From contig NZ_VNJI01000061.1 of the NCBI RefSeq assembly GCF_007786445.1, forward strand, positions 1 to 44,116: a stretch of 44,116 nt of DNA. Reading direction: 5' to 3'. The translations under genes were made by a program, and so were the position numbers. Of this stretch, positions 32,445-41,627 are shown piece after piece. Origin of the DNA: Paenibacillus cremeus. GTDB taxonomy: Bacteria > Bacillota > Bacilli > Paenibacillales > NBRC-103111. Position 1 is the stretch's first letter. Every line of letters begins with the position of its first letter. The notes under the pieces were generated by a model, which saw only the letters and a list, made by a program, of their open reading frames with translations, did no database searches and had not been told where the DNA came from.

Positions 32445-34640
32445 ATGATTGAAATTAATAAGGCTGTCATTGTATTCGACGAAGCTTATCCAACTATTTC
32501 CTTCGCTGCCGTCAAGCTGCGGGAATCCTTAGAAAACAGAGGTATTACCGTTGCATTTGCCTCCCCGGCCGCATTATCCGCGTCAACCGAACCGCTTCGC
32601 ATCGTGCTGACTTCCTTGCACAAAGGTCATGCCGAACCGGGCGTGCTGTCTATGCCATCGCTTTCCCCGGAAGGTTATGCCATTAGGCTGGAGCAGGAAA
32701 GCGATTTTACATTATGCCGGGTAATCGGAGCCGACCCCGAAGGGGCGATGTACGGCGGACTCGACGTGGCGGACACGGTCAATGCCGGAACGGATATCGA
32801 AAATATCGGGAACAAGACCTCTAAGCCGTATATATCTAGGCGGGGGGTCAAATTCAACATTCCGCTCGACGCCCGCACGCCAAGCTACTCCGATAACGGA
32901 GATTCCGCGCAGCACAATATCGCGGAAATGTGGAATATGGATTTTTGGCGGCAGTTTTTGGACGACATGGCGCTTTATCGCTACAATACGTTGTCGCTGT
33001 GGAATATGCATCCTTTTCCGTCGATGGTCCAGGTTCCCGAGTATCCGGACATCGCGCTTACTGACGTAAAGCGAACGACTGCTCCAATCCGGGCAAGTCT
33101 TAGAGGAACCGGAATGTCGACCGAGTCAACGCTCGCTCAGTTGGAAACCGTACGGGAAATGACGATGGCCGATAAAGTTTCCTTTTGGCAAGAGGTCATG
33201 ACGTACGCCAAAAACCGCGGCATTGCTGTCTACATCATTACGTGGAATATTTTCACATACGGCACCGAGGGCAATCGTTACGGCATTACGAGCGATCAGG
33301 ATAACGAAGTCACGATCGACTATTTCCGGGCAAGCGTCCGCGCTCTGCTTGAAACGTACCCGCTGCTTGCCGGCATCGGAGTAACCGCCGGTGAAAACAT
33401 GCTGAGCCATCAACCGCAGCTCAATGAAGAATGGTTGTGGCGGGCCTACGGGGAAGGGGTTATGGACGTAAAGCGGAAAATGCCGGAGCGCAAAATCAGG
33501 TTCATTCATAGGGCGCACGAGTCCGCGTTATCCACCATTTACGAGGCGTTTGCGGCTTACCCCGATACGTTTGACGTCAGCTACAAATATTCGCTCGCGC
33601 ATATGTATTCAGCGGTCCGCCCTCCATTCATTTATCGAACGAATGGCTATAAGGAATTGCAGGCCGGTTTCTTGAACGGACTGCCCGAAGGAAAGAAAAC
33701 GTGGCTCACCGTCCGGGACGACGACTATTATTATTTCCGCTGGGGCGATCCTGAATTTGTCCGGCAGTACATTGTCAATATGCCGCCAGCCGAGAAGCTG
33801 GCCGGTTTCTACATGGGGCCGGACGGGGTTATATGGGGCCGGGAATTCGTCAGCACCGAACCGGAATCGCCGCGCCAGCCAATTATCAAGAAGCGTTGGT
33901 ACGGCTTTATGCTGTGGGGCCGACTGGCGTACGACCCGACCGTTCCGGACTGGCATTTCGAGCAGCAGCTTGCGTGTCGTTTTCCCGAGGCGCCCAGCCG
34001 TATGTTGTTTGAAGCTTGGTCGAGCGCGTCGAAAATTTTGCCGCTGGTGACCCGGTTTCACTGGGAGGAGAACCATCTCGATTTTCAATGGTATCCCGAG
34101 GCTTGCTATAGCCATCCGGAGAGAGCCAAAGGGTTCCATACGGTACTGCATTTTATGAATGACGGCCCTATGCCCGAAAGCGGTCTGATGAGCATTCCGG
34201 AATATTGCTGGCATTTGATCGGGGACGGCGCCATCGCGGGAATAACGCCGGAGCAGGTCTGTCAGGATTTGAACAATTATGCGGATCGGACGTTATCGCT
34301 CATTGCGGGGATAAGTGCGGTAACCGACAAAGAGCTGCGTTTGACGATCGGGGACCTGAGAGCGATGGCTTATTTAGGAAGATATTACGCCTCCAAAATA
34401 TCGGGTGCGGTGCAACTTTGTCTTTATCAAAAAACGGACGATGCGTCCTATCAAACGGCGGCTGTTGAGCATTTACAAACTGCATCCGGACATTGGAAAC
34501 AATATGCGGCCCAAACCGCCAGCCAATATGTGCCGCAACAATTGACGCGTCAGGGTTACGGCAAAGTGGACGTGACAGCCCTTCAGGCTCAAGTGGATCA
34601 AGATATAACGATAGCGCAGACGTTTCGCGTAAAGCAATAA
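32445..34640 (+). CDS. Large glycoside-hydrolase-like protein (GH67/GH20-like layout)
   Basis: A 731-residue protein without a signal peptide, so probably cytoplasmic. Residues 1-125 form an alpha/beta domain like the non-catalytic N-domain of alpha-glucuronidases and hexosaminidases, ending with DPEGAMYGGLDVADTV. A TIM barrel follows from about 130 (YISRRGVKFNIPLDARTPSY; FWRQFLDDMALYRYNTLSLW). Possible acidic residues lie in VTAGENML and in the TVRDDDYYYFRWGD strand. A helical C-domain completes it. The exact GH family is uncertain. The short spacing of GGGG to the ATG suggests modest initiation; a small hairpin (GTCCGC/GCGGAC) lies just upstream. Confidence 0.65.
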   Translation: MIEINKAVIVFDEAYPTISFAAVKLRESLENRGITVAFASPAALSASTEPLRIVLTSLHKGHAEPGVLSMPSLSPEGYAIRLEQESDFTLCRVIGADPEGAMYGGLDVADTVNAGTDIENIGNKTSKPYISRRGVKFNIPLDARTPSYSDNGDSAQHNIAEMWNMDFWRQFLDDMALYRYNTLSLWNMHPFPSMVQVPEYPDIALTDVKRTTAPIRASLRGTGMSTESTLAQLETVREMTMADKVSFWQEVMTYAKNRGIAVYIITWNIFTYGTEGNRYGITSDQDNEVTIDYFRASVRALLETYPLLAGIGVTAGENMLSHQPQLNEEWLWRAYGEGVMDVKRKMPERKIRFIHRAHESALSTIYEAFAAYPDTFDVSYKYSLAHMYSAVRPPFIYRTNGYKELQAGFLNGLPEGKKTWLTVRDDDYYYFRWGDPEFVRQYIVNMPPAEKLAGFYMGPDGVIWGREFVSTEPESPRQPIIKKRWYGFMLWGRLAYDPTVPDWHFEQQLACRFPEAPSRMLFEAWSSASKILPLVTRFHWEENHLDFQWYPEACYSHPERAKGFHTVLHFMNDGPMPESGLMSIPEYCWHLIGDGAIAGITPEQVCQDLNNYADRTLSLIAGISAVTDKELRLTIGDLRAMAYLGRYYASKISGAVQLCLYQKTDDASYQTAAVEHLQTASGHWKQYAAQTASQYVPQQLTRQGYGKVDVTALQAQVDQDITIAQTFRVKQ

Positions 34641-34704
34641 AAGGAGTCATTTTATATGATTGCCCTCCAAAACATGCTGTGCATGGAGAGAGTTCCTGGG
34701 CTAG

Positions 34705-34860
34705 GACGTAAACGGGAAGGAGGCATCCGTCACTTCCCGCGTGGATAAGGCTAAACTCAAGTTGGATCTCTACATCGAATGCGGGCAGAAGATCATTGAA
34801 CAAACTATTGATTTGTTAAAACCGTTCACAATCAAAGAGCTGGTGAAACAGTTCGAATAA
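34705..34860 (+). pseudogene. Possible C-terminal relic of an unidentified gene
   Basis: A frame without a proper start ends with LYIECGQKIIEQTIDLLKPF then TIKELVKQFE and a stop just before the enolase-superfamily gene. It looks like the real tail of a deleted protein. The family is not recognised. Confidence 0.35.
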
Positions 34861-34910
34861 GGCGTTTTTCATGTGAAGATTTTTCAAAAGATTGTAGGAG
34901 GGTGCAGAAT

Positions 34911-36032
34911 ATGAAAATTACAGATATCAAAACCTATTTGGTATCTACACTTAGACAGAATTGGCTATTTGTCAAAGTGTTGACAGATGAAGGGATCCAT
35001 GGCTGGGGAGAGGCTAGCGTAGAAGGACAGGAGATGGCGGTTGAACAGAGCATTCATGTATTGGCGAAGCGCAGCGTCATTGGAGACGATCCCCGCAATA
35101 TCGAGAAGATCTGGCAGAAGATGTATCGCCACGGATTTTGGAAAGGCGGATTTATTTATATGTCTGCCATGAGTGCAATTGACCAGGCGCTGTGGGATAT
35201 CAACGGCAAGATTTATAATATACCGGTATACATGCTTCTCGGTGGGGCTGTGCGTGACAAAATTCGCACCTATACGCACGCAAGCAACGCGGAATCCGCA
35301 TTGAAGGCGATAGAAATGGGTTTTGACGGCATTAAAACGGGAGGCGGGAAAAGTGGACTCATTTACGACCCGGCTTCCGATATCGAGTTTTTGGACGAGA
35401 ATCTTGCATCAATCCGCAGGGCGATCGGTAAGGATAAAGTGATCTGTATTGACAGTCATGGTCAATCGGCACCGGCTGAGGCTATCAAGCTGCTCGAGGT
35501 AGCCGCAAAACATAATGTCTACTTCTACGAAGAACCGATCCCACCCGAGAACTCAGCTGCATATAAGAGAATACGTGATAACTCAAGCAAAGTCCCGATA
35601 GCAACAGGTGAACGCCTTTTCAGCCGTTTCGAGTTTCGCGAGATTGTTGAAAACCAGCTGGTTGATATTGTACAACCTGACATTTGCCACTGCGGGGGCA
35701 TTACAGAGATCCGAAAAATTGCTTCGATGGTGGAACCGTATCATATCAGGTTTGCCCCCCACAACCCCAATGGGCCGGTCGCAACGGCAGCGAGTCTGCA
35801 CGTTAGCGCCGCCACTCAAAATTTCGATATCCTGGAGTTTGCGGCCTCTTCTGTATACGAACGGGCGGACATCTTCAATATATCACTTAAACCTGAAAAT
35901 GGGTATTTTCCTCTGCCGGAAGGTCCTGGCCTGGGTATAGAACTTGATGAAAAGGCGTTTGAAAAATATCCATACATCTATAAACAGTATGAACCGCGCT
36001 ATAAAGTGGATGGAAGCGTAGCTGAAATTTAG
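34911..36032 (+). CDS. Enolase-superfamily dehydratase (galactonate dehydratase-like)
   Basis: A 373-residue mandelate racemase/muconate lactonising enzyme family member. The N-terminal capping domain ends near 120. In the barrel, CIDSHGQSAPAEA resembles the D-x-H metal/acid motif of galactonate dehydratases, YFYEEPIPPEN and ATGERLFSRFEF supply the other metal ligands, and IVQPDICHCGGITE and APHNPNGPVATAAS carry the catalytic-side residues. It probably dehydrates a sugar acid to a 2-keto-3-deoxy acid. AGGAGG 8 bases before the ATG at 34911 sets the start. It follows the PhyH/glycosidase pair and may process the same sugar. Confidence 0.87.
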   Translation: MKITDIKTYLVSTLRQNWLFVKVLTDEGIHGWGEASVEGQEMAVEQSIHVLAKRSVIGDDPRNIEKIWQKMYRHGFWKGGFIYMSAMSAIDQALWDINGKIYNIPVYMLLGGAVRDKIRTYTHASNAESALKAIEMGFDGIKTGGGKSGLIYDPASDIEFLDENLASIRRAIGKDKVICIDSHGQSAPAEAIKLLEVAAKHNVYFYEEPIPPENSAAYKRIRDNSSKVPIATGERLFSRFEFREIVENQLVDIVQPDICHCGGITEIRKIASMVEPYHIRFAPHNPNGPVATAASLHVSAATQNFDILEFAASSVYERADIFNISLKPENGYFPLPEGPGLGIELDEKAFEKYPYIYKQYEPRYKVDGSVAEI

Positions 36033-36345
36033 GTCCACTCTTTATAGAATCGGACTTGTATGGGAATGGAGAAAGGTTCACGAAGAAGTTCTTGTCGTCT
36101 GCTCAAGACAAGAACTTCTATACAGTCCCGTAATCCCCCAAAATGCCACGATTTATTAAGATAACGGGTACGAGATAGCATAATTATTACCATTATAGGG
36201 CTGCCGGGGACTAAATCCGGCAGCCTTGCTGCACTAATGGATAGGAAAGTAAATATGTAAATTAATTCCATGTTTGAATTCTTTTACTCCATTCCGACTT
36301 TGTATAGCTATCATTTAGAATGGATTGGAGCAAAGGGGGAGAGCT
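36033..36345. other. Intergenic region with a composite repeat
   Basis: TAACGGGTACGAGATAGC (36162-36179) is followed by the hairpin GGCTGCCGG/CCGGCAGCC (36199-36207 with 36217-36225). Both belong to repeats seen elsewhere in the window. No gene is seen. Confidence 0.45.
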
Positions 36346-36743
36346 ATGGTACGTATTGTAATTGGTTCTGGAGGTAGGATATCTAAAGTCTGGGGGTTAC
36401 ATTCGTTGTGCAGTACCAGACGTTATTTTCCAGATGAAGCGTATCAAAATATAGTCAAAATTGGGGGCCAGGGCCAAAAGATCATCCTGTAGCTTCTCAT
36501 AATATAGTACATACTTATAATTCATTACGATCCATTTTCGAGGAAGCAGGTTATAATGTACAACTGCTCGAGTATTGTGATGAAAAAGGGGTATTTCATT
36601 ATAACGATTGGGATGAAGCAAAAGGATTTATTTACCGATCAAAAAGATTTGATCACAGAAACAAAGGTGGTACGTTAGGCTTTGTATCACTTATTCTTGA
36701 TGCGACTAAATCATTTGGCTCCACCGCTCCCCGAAACGGGTAG
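36346..36743 (+). pseudogene. SAM-dependent methyltransferase relic
   Basis: The start is MVRIVIGSGGRISKVWG with GGGGGAG upstream, the N-terminus of a small class I methyltransferase group. The sequence then jumps to GGYIRCAVPDV, changes frame through EAYQNIVKIGG, and ends in a third frame with GPKDHPVASHNIVHTYNSLR, LLEYCDEKGVFHYNDWDEAK and FIYRSKRFDHRNK. The central cofactor-binding part, perhaps 70 residues, is deleted, and at least two frameshifts follow. A terminator overlaps its end. Confidence 0.8.
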
Positions 36744-36754
36744 CGGTTTTTTTT
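36723..36754 (+). terminator. Rho-independent terminator
   Basis: ACCGCT-CCC pairs with GGG-T-AGCGGT around a short loop, followed by eight T residues. Confidence 0.85.
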
Positions 36755-37103
36755 AGCTAAAAAGGCGCCAGAAAATCAACGCTAACGGATCCAGCAGCGC
36801 TTATATGGAGAAAATTGGACGTTGTGCAATCGTCTAAATTTTTCCTGCCCAACCCTTCTGATTTCAGGCATAATTCCGAAGAAAAGAGCTTACGGCCTGT
36901 ATACAATAGGCAATAACAGGCGATTGCTCCTGGAGAGGAGGCAAGCGAAGCAAAGGTCAGCATGAGTTGGAAGCGTTTAACGTTTAAGACTTATAGGCTT
37001 CATGAAAGTACACCGGTTGAAGATCGATAGAAGGGGTTTAGTTGAGCTTGTGGCAAACAATAGCCGGCACACTCAGGTCCGGTAATATCGGGAGGTAGGT
37101 ACT
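36755..37103. other. Promoter region of the sugar importer operon
   Basis: Contains the cre-like site at 36968-36981 and the ribosome binding site GGGAGG before the GTG at 37104. No convincing gene is present. The absence of a regulator next to the operon is notable. Confidence 0.4.
36968..36981 (+). promoter_or_regulatory. Probable cre site
   Basis: TGGAAGCGTTTAAC matches the catabolite-responsive consensus well and lies about 125 bp upstream of the importer operon. Confidence 0.5.
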
Positions 37104-38474
37104 GTGAAAACAAAATCGGTATCGATGCTGCTGCTGACGCTTTGCACGACAGCGGCGATAGTCGGCTGCTCCAGCGGCGGCAGCAATTCCGGCGGCGGCG
37201 CGGCGGCTCCAAAGCCGACAGGGAACGCGCCGAGCGCCGCAGCTCCAAGCGCCCCGGCGAGCGCTCCCGCAGGTGGCGGAGCGCAGAAAGAGGTTCGGGT
37301 GAGCTGGTACGGCGACGCTCAGCGCAACAAAATTTATGACAAGACGTACGACGAGATCCAGAAAAAGCTGCCCGAGCTAAAAATTACGCGGGAATTCGCT
37401 GCCTCCAACGACTACTACACCAAGCTGAACACGCAGACGGCAGGCGGAAACGCACCGGATTTGATGATTTTCACGCTGTATACGCTGTATGATTACGCCA
37501 AGCGCGGCCAGCTGCTGGACCTGCAGCCATATGTAGATAAAGGAATAATTGATCTGAAAAACTTCGACAAATCGATCATCGACAGCGGCCGGGTGGACGG
37601 CAAGCTGCTGACGGTCTCACAGGGCAACTCGATTCTGGCTTCCTTCTACAACAAAGACTTGTTTTCGAAGGCAGGCGTCGCCGAGCCTACCTTTGACTGG
37701 ACCTGGGATGAATTTTCGGAGAAGATGATCGCGCTCACGGCCAAGCTCGGTAAAGGGACATGGGGCAGCGTCGATCTTGGCGGCTCCATCAACCAGCTGC
37801 AAGCCTTCCTGAAGCAGCGCGGCAAAGACCTATACAGTGCGGACGGAGGCCTTGGCTTCGAGAAAAAGGATATGATCGATTGGTACACGATGTGGGATAA
37901 CTTGCGCCAGAAGGGCGGCATTCCGCCTGCGGACGTGACAGCCGAATATGACGGAAAGCCGGAAGCAGAGGGCTTGTTCGGTCTCGGCAAAGTCGCCGTC
38001 AGAATGGGCGCCTCCAACCAGCTGGCACTGGCGCAGGACATTATGAAGAATACGAAGCTTGGCATCGCCAGGATGCCGCAAACGAAAGGCGGCACGTCCT
38101 ACGACCAAATCGCCGGCGTATACATGGGCATTTACACCAAGTCCAAGGTGCCCGAAGAAACCGCCAAAATCATTAATCTGTTCGCCAACGATTTGAACGC
38201 CGCGAAGGAATTCGGTCTGCTGTACGGTCCTGTCGGCCAAACCAACATTATGAAGGAGCTTGAGCCAACCTTGAGCCCGGCGATGAAGGCGGTCAATGAC
38301 TATCAGAAGGCGGTCAGCAAGAACACTGGACCGACCAACCCTTATCCGGTCGCCAGTAACGCGGTCAATAAATTGATCGCCGACAATAACCAGCAAATCG
38401 CCTACAAGCAAAAAACGATCGCGCAGGCGGTGGATGCATTTTTTGCGGAGTCGGAAAAGCTGTTAAAACGGTAG
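37104..38474 (+). CDS. Sugar ABC transporter substrate-binding lipoprotein
   Basis: A 456-residue family-1 binding protein. The lipobox AAIVGC places the lipidated Cys at residue 22, followed by a Gly/Ala/Pro-rich linker to about residue 62. The mature part includes LNTQTAGGNAPDLMIFTLYT, DGKLLTVSQGNSILASFYN and TWDEFSEKMIALT. It would bind an oligosaccharide or sugar acid for the permeases encoded 15 and 33 bases apart downstream. GTG start with GGGAGG upstream. A cre-like site upstream suggests catabolite repression. Confidence 0.93.
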   Translation: MKTKSVSMLLLTLCTTAAIVGCSSGGSNSGGGAAAPKPTGNAPSAAAPSAPASAPAGGGAQKEVRVSWYGDAQRNKIYDKTYDEIQKKLPELKITREFAASNDYYTKLNTQTAGGNAPDLMIFTLYTLYDYAKRGQLLDLQPYVDKGIIDLKNFDKSIIDSGRVDGKLLTVSQGNSILASFYNKDLFSKAGVAEPTFDWTWDEFSEKMIALTAKLGKGTWGSVDLGGSINQLQAFLKQRGKDLYSADGGLGFEKKDMIDWYTMWDNLRQKGGIPPADVTAEYDGKPEAEGLFGLGKVAVRMGASNQLALAQDIMKNTKLGIARMPQTKGGTSYDQIAGVYMGIYTKSKVPEETAKIINLFANDLNAAKEFGLLYGPVGQTNIMKELEPTLSPAMKAVNDYQKAVSKNTGPTNPYPVASNAVNKLIADNNQQIAYKQKTIAQAVDAFFAESEKLLKR

Positions 38475-38489
38475 ATCGGGAGCGATTGT

Positions 38490-39368
38490 ATGAAATGGAG
38501 AGAATACCGGACGGCTTACTTATTCCTGCTGCCATGGCTTATAGGCCTGCTGACGTTTAGCTTGTTCCCATTACTGGCTTCCTTTTACTTGTCGTTTACG
38601 TCCTATGATATGTTCAATAAGCCGGTATGGACAGGGCTGCAAAATTTCCACTATATCTTTACGGATGATACCTTCTATAAATCGCTGAAGGTGACGTTCA
38701 AATACGTCTTCTTCAGCGTTCCAATGGAGCTTATCTTCGCCTTGGCGCTCGCGCTGCTGCTCAGCAACAGCATGAGCCGGGCGGTCAACATCTACCGCGG
38801 TTTGTACTACATTCCGTCCTTGATCGGCGCGAGCGTATCGATCTCCCTATTGTGGAGGCAAATTTTTGGCTCTGAGGGGCTAGTTAACAAGTTTCTGGCG
38901 CTATTCGATATTCATGCGACGAGCTGGATCGCGAGCCCGCAGACGGCGCTGTATACGATTATTTTGCTAAAGGTGTGGCAGTTCGGCTCGCCGATGATTA
39001 TCTATTTGGCCGGACTTAAGCAAATCCCGAAGGAAATGTACGAGGCGGCGGCCATCGACGGCTCGGGAAGGGTGCGCAGCTTCTTCCATATTACGCTGCC
39101 GCTCATTACCCCCTTCATCCTGTTTAATCTGATCATGCAGATTATCGCCACCTTCCAAGCCTTTACGCCTGCGTATATCGTCAGCGGGGGCTCGGGCGGG
39201 CCGGTCAAATCGACGCTGTTTTACACATTGTACTTGTACCAGCAGGGCTTCCAAAACTATCAGATGGGGTTTGCCTCGGCGATGGCGTGGCTGCTGATGG
39301 TGATCATTGGGCTGTTCTCGCTGCTCACCTTCTGGACCTCCAAGCGATGGGTGCACTATATGGAATAA
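38490..39368 (+). CDS. Sugar ABC transporter permease (MalF/UgpA type)
   Basis: A 292-residue inner-membrane protein with six predicted helices. The EAA loop EMYEAAAIDGSGRVRSFFHI (about residues 184-203) docks the ATPase. It starts MKWREYRTAYLFLLPWLIGL, and GGGAGCG precedes the ATG. It pairs with the next permease. No ATPase gene is present, and such CUT1 importers in bacilli commonly share the general ATPase MsmX, which is my inference here. Confidence 0.93.
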   Translation: MKWREYRTAYLFLLPWLIGLLTFSLFPLLASFYLSFTSYDMFNKPVWTGLQNFHYIFTDDTFYKSLKVTFKYVFFSVPMELIFALALALLLSNSMSRAVNIYRGLYYIPSLIGASVSISLLWRQIFGSEGLVNKFLALFDIHATSWIASPQTALYTIILLKVWQFGSPMIIYLAGLKQIPKEMYEAAAIDGSGRVRSFFHITLPLITPFILFNLIMQIIATFQAFTPAYIVSGGSGGPVKSTLFYTLYLYQQGFQNYQMGFASAMAWLLMVIIGLFSLLTFWTSKRWVHYME

Positions 39369-39386
39369 AAGAAAGGAACTTACGTT

Positions 39387-40229
39387 ATGGCAGTTCCATT
39401 GAGACTCCAATCCGTCATTTTTCATACTGTAGTCGTCCTTTTCGCGTGCTTTATGTTTTACCCCGTGTTGTGGATGTTGGTCAGCTCGTTTAAGGCGGAT
39501 ATGCACATATTGGACAGTATGAGTCTGTGGCCGGGCAAAGTGACATTGGACAATTACATTAACGGCTGGTCCGGCTTTTCGGGAGCGTCGTTTGCGATCT
39601 TTTTCCGGAACTCGCTGTTAATTGCGATGGTGGCCATTATCGGCAACGTGTTCAGCTGCTCGCTTACCGCCTATCCGTTCGCCCGAATGGACTTCCCGCT
39701 GAAAAAACTTTTGTTCGGCATGATGCTGATGACAATCATGATCCCGGAGCATGTGCTGCTCATTCCGCAGTACATCATGTTCAACACGTTCGGGTGGGTG
39801 AACACGTACTTGCCGCTGCTCGTACCGAGATTTTTTGCGGTCAACTCCTTCTTCATTTACCTGATGATTCAATTTGTTCGCAGTCTGCCCAAGGAGCTGG
39901 ACCAAGCGGCTACGGTGGATGGCTGCTCCCGGCTGCAAATTTACTGGAAGCTGATCCTTCCTTTGTCGATGCCGGTGCTGGTGACCGCGATGATCTTCAC
40001 GTTCATCTCCACCTGGAACGACTTCTTGCACCCGCTCATTTACATCAGTGAAGTAAAGCATTTTACGGTGTCGCTAGGGTTAAGCCTATTCATTACGTCG
40101 GGCGAGGGCAAGTCGGAATACAGCCAGCTGTTCGCCATGTCAATGCTATCGCTTATTCCGTTGCTCACTGTGTTTGTTTTCTTTCAACGATATATCGTCG
40201 ACGGGATCGCCACATCGGGCATCAAGTAA
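39387..40229 (+). CDS. Sugar ABC transporter permease (MalG/UgpE type)
   Basis: A 280-residue membrane protein with six predicted helices and the EAA loop ELDQAATVDGCSRLQIYWKL (about residues 190-209). The tail FFQRYIVDGIATSGIK is typical of MalG-type subunits. AAAGGAA precedes the ATG, 18 bases after the first permease. It completes the membrane part of the importer. Confidence 0.93.
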   Translation: MAVPLRLQSVIFHTVVVLFACFMFYPVLWMLVSSFKADMHILDSMSLWPGKVTLDNYINGWSGFSGASFAIFFRNSLLIAMVAIIGNVFSCSLTAYPFARMDFPLKKLLFGMMLMTIMIPEHVLLIPQYIMFNTFGWVNTYLPLLVPRFFAVNSFFIYLMIQFVRSLPKELDQAATVDGCSRLQIYWKLILPLSMPVLVTAMIFTFISTWNDFLHPLIYISEVKHFTVSLGLSLFITSGEGKSEYSQLFAMSMLSLIPLLTVFVFFQRYIVDGIATSGIK

Positions 40230-40283
40230 TACCCCAGGTCAGCGCACTGTGCGATCCACCAACCTAATAAGGAGGCTGTACAG

Positions 40284-41378
40284 ATGAAAATTACGAATCT
40301 CGAAGCGATCATTTTGGAGGTGGAGGTGAAAAATCCAGCCAGCGACGCGCTGCATACGTATGATGCAGGGAGGACGGTAGTGACGCGAGTCTACACGGAC
40401 GAGGGTCATGTCGGCTACGCGACAACGCATATTGGCCGTGGCAAGCCGACGGCGGACGTGCTGAAGGTGCTGCTGGAGAAGGAGCTGGCGCCTGCGCTGA
40501 TTGGCGAGGACCCCTTGTTTACGAGAAAAATCCGCCACAAGCTGTGGAACATCGCCGACTATCACGGGGCCGAGGGGCTGGCTCATTGGGGCATCTCCGC
40601 GATCGACATCGCGCTGTGGGACATCGTCGGCAAGTCGATGAACCAGCCGACAGCAAAGGTACTGGGCGCCTGCCGCGATCGGATTCCTGCCTATTCGATG
40701 GCCGGATGGTATTTTGATTCGGAGAAGGCCTACTTGGAAAAGGTGATCGCCGTCGTTGAAGAAGGATTCAAGGCGATTAAGCTGAAGGTGGGCCGCTATT
40801 CGTTGGAAAACGACATTGAGCGCATCAAGGCGGCGCGACGAGAGCTGGGGTCGGAGTTCACAATCATGGTCGACGCGAATCAGGGCTTCGACGAGAGGGA
40901 AGCGATCCGGCGCGGTCGGGCGTACCAGGAGTACGGCATCCGCTGGCTGGAGGAGCCGCTCATCCCGCAGCATAAGCAAAATCACGCGCGGCTCGTGCAG
41001 GCGCTCGACATCCCGATCGCCATCGGCGAAAACTATTACTCAAAGCATCAGTTTTATGATGCGGTTCAAGCAGGGGCGGCATCCGTCTTGCAGCCGGATA
41101 ACCGCAGAGCCGGCGGACCGACGGAGTGGCTGGAGATCGGCGCGATCACTGATGCCGCAGGCCTTCATATCGCCAGCCACGGCGGCGGGCCGGTGAACGT
41201 GAACATGCTGTGCGCGATCCCGAATGCAATCTATCTGGAGAGCGGCAGCTTGAAGCATGAGAACAAGATGCTGGTCACCCAGCTTAAGATGGTTGACGGC
41301 GAGGTGCTGCTGCCCGATACGCCGGGAATGGGCACCGAGGTCAGAGAGGACTTCATTGCGGCGCATCGCGTGGATTGA
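40284..41378 (+). CDS. Enolase-superfamily enzyme, mandelate racemase group
   Basis: A 364-residue enzyme. The barrel carries K-x-K at Lys166/Lys168 (FKAIKLKVG), metal ligands Asp197 (VDANQGF), Glu223 (WLEEPLIP) and Glu249 (IGENYYSK), Asp272 (QPDNRRAGG) and His299 (IASHGGGP). Lys plus His on opposite sides is the mandelate-racemase arrangement, used for racemisation or dehydration of alpha-hydroxy (sugar) acids. AAGGAGG lies before the ATG. As last gene of the importer operon, it likely acts on the imported compound. An IS110 remnant abuts its stop codon. Confidence 0.9.
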   Translation: MKITNLEAIILEVEVKNPASDALHTYDAGRTVVTRVYTDEGHVGYATTHIGRGKPTADVLKVLLEKELAPALIGEDPLFTRKIRHKLWNIADYHGAEGLAHWGISAIDIALWDIVGKSMNQPTAKVLGACRDRIPAYSMAGWYFDSEKAYLEKVIAVVEEGFKAIKLKVGRYSLENDIERIKAARRELGSEFTIMVDANQGFDEREAIRRGRAYQEYGIRWLEEPLIPQHKQNHARLVQALDIPIAIGENYYSKHQFYDAVQAGAASVLQPDNRRAGGPTEWLEIGAITDAAGLHIASHGGGPVNVNMLCAIPNAIYLESGSLKHENKMLVTQLKMVDGEVLLPDTPGMGTEVREDFIAAHRVD

Positions 41379-41565
41379 CGGTAATATTTTCAATGAGTTG
41401 ATTTTGCTTATCTTGTGCTTTAAACTTCATAGTAGAGCGACCTCCTGATGGGCTTTTTGAGGCAATGACCTCGTGCGTAACCCCATCGTACCGAGGCGCT
41501 CTTTTTTTGTTCAATCACCAAATTATTTGTTTTACAGGAATACGACGGCTACGAGATAGCTCAAT
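41379..41565 (-). mobile_element. 5'-end remnant of an IS110-family element
   Basis: On the minus strand from the ATG at 41430 it reads MKFKAQDKQNQLIENIT, the N-terminus of the same transposase group as at 29303, cut off at the enolase stop codon. The leader (41431-41565) aligns with 29304-29433 and ends in ACAGGAATACGACGGCTACG plus AGATAGC. Only about 17 codons of transposase remain. Confidence 0.75.
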
Positions 41566-41627
41566 AATAATATCTGGTCAATTGGAAATAATGAGCGCAT
41601 CTCACTTGAATGAGGTGTTACGTTATT

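Noticed and set aside
33609..34214. 201-codon minus-strand open frame
   Set aside because: Antisense shadow of the glycosidase-like gene with no recognisable product or start signals.
37830..38411. 193-codon minus-strand open frame
   Set aside because: It lies opposite the substrate-binding lipoprotein gene, lacks a ribosome binding site, and reflects GC-rich codon bias of the real gene.
40239..40985. 248-codon minus-strand open frame
   Set aside because: Antisense to the second enolase-superfamily gene; its composition mirrors that gene and no family pattern is seen.
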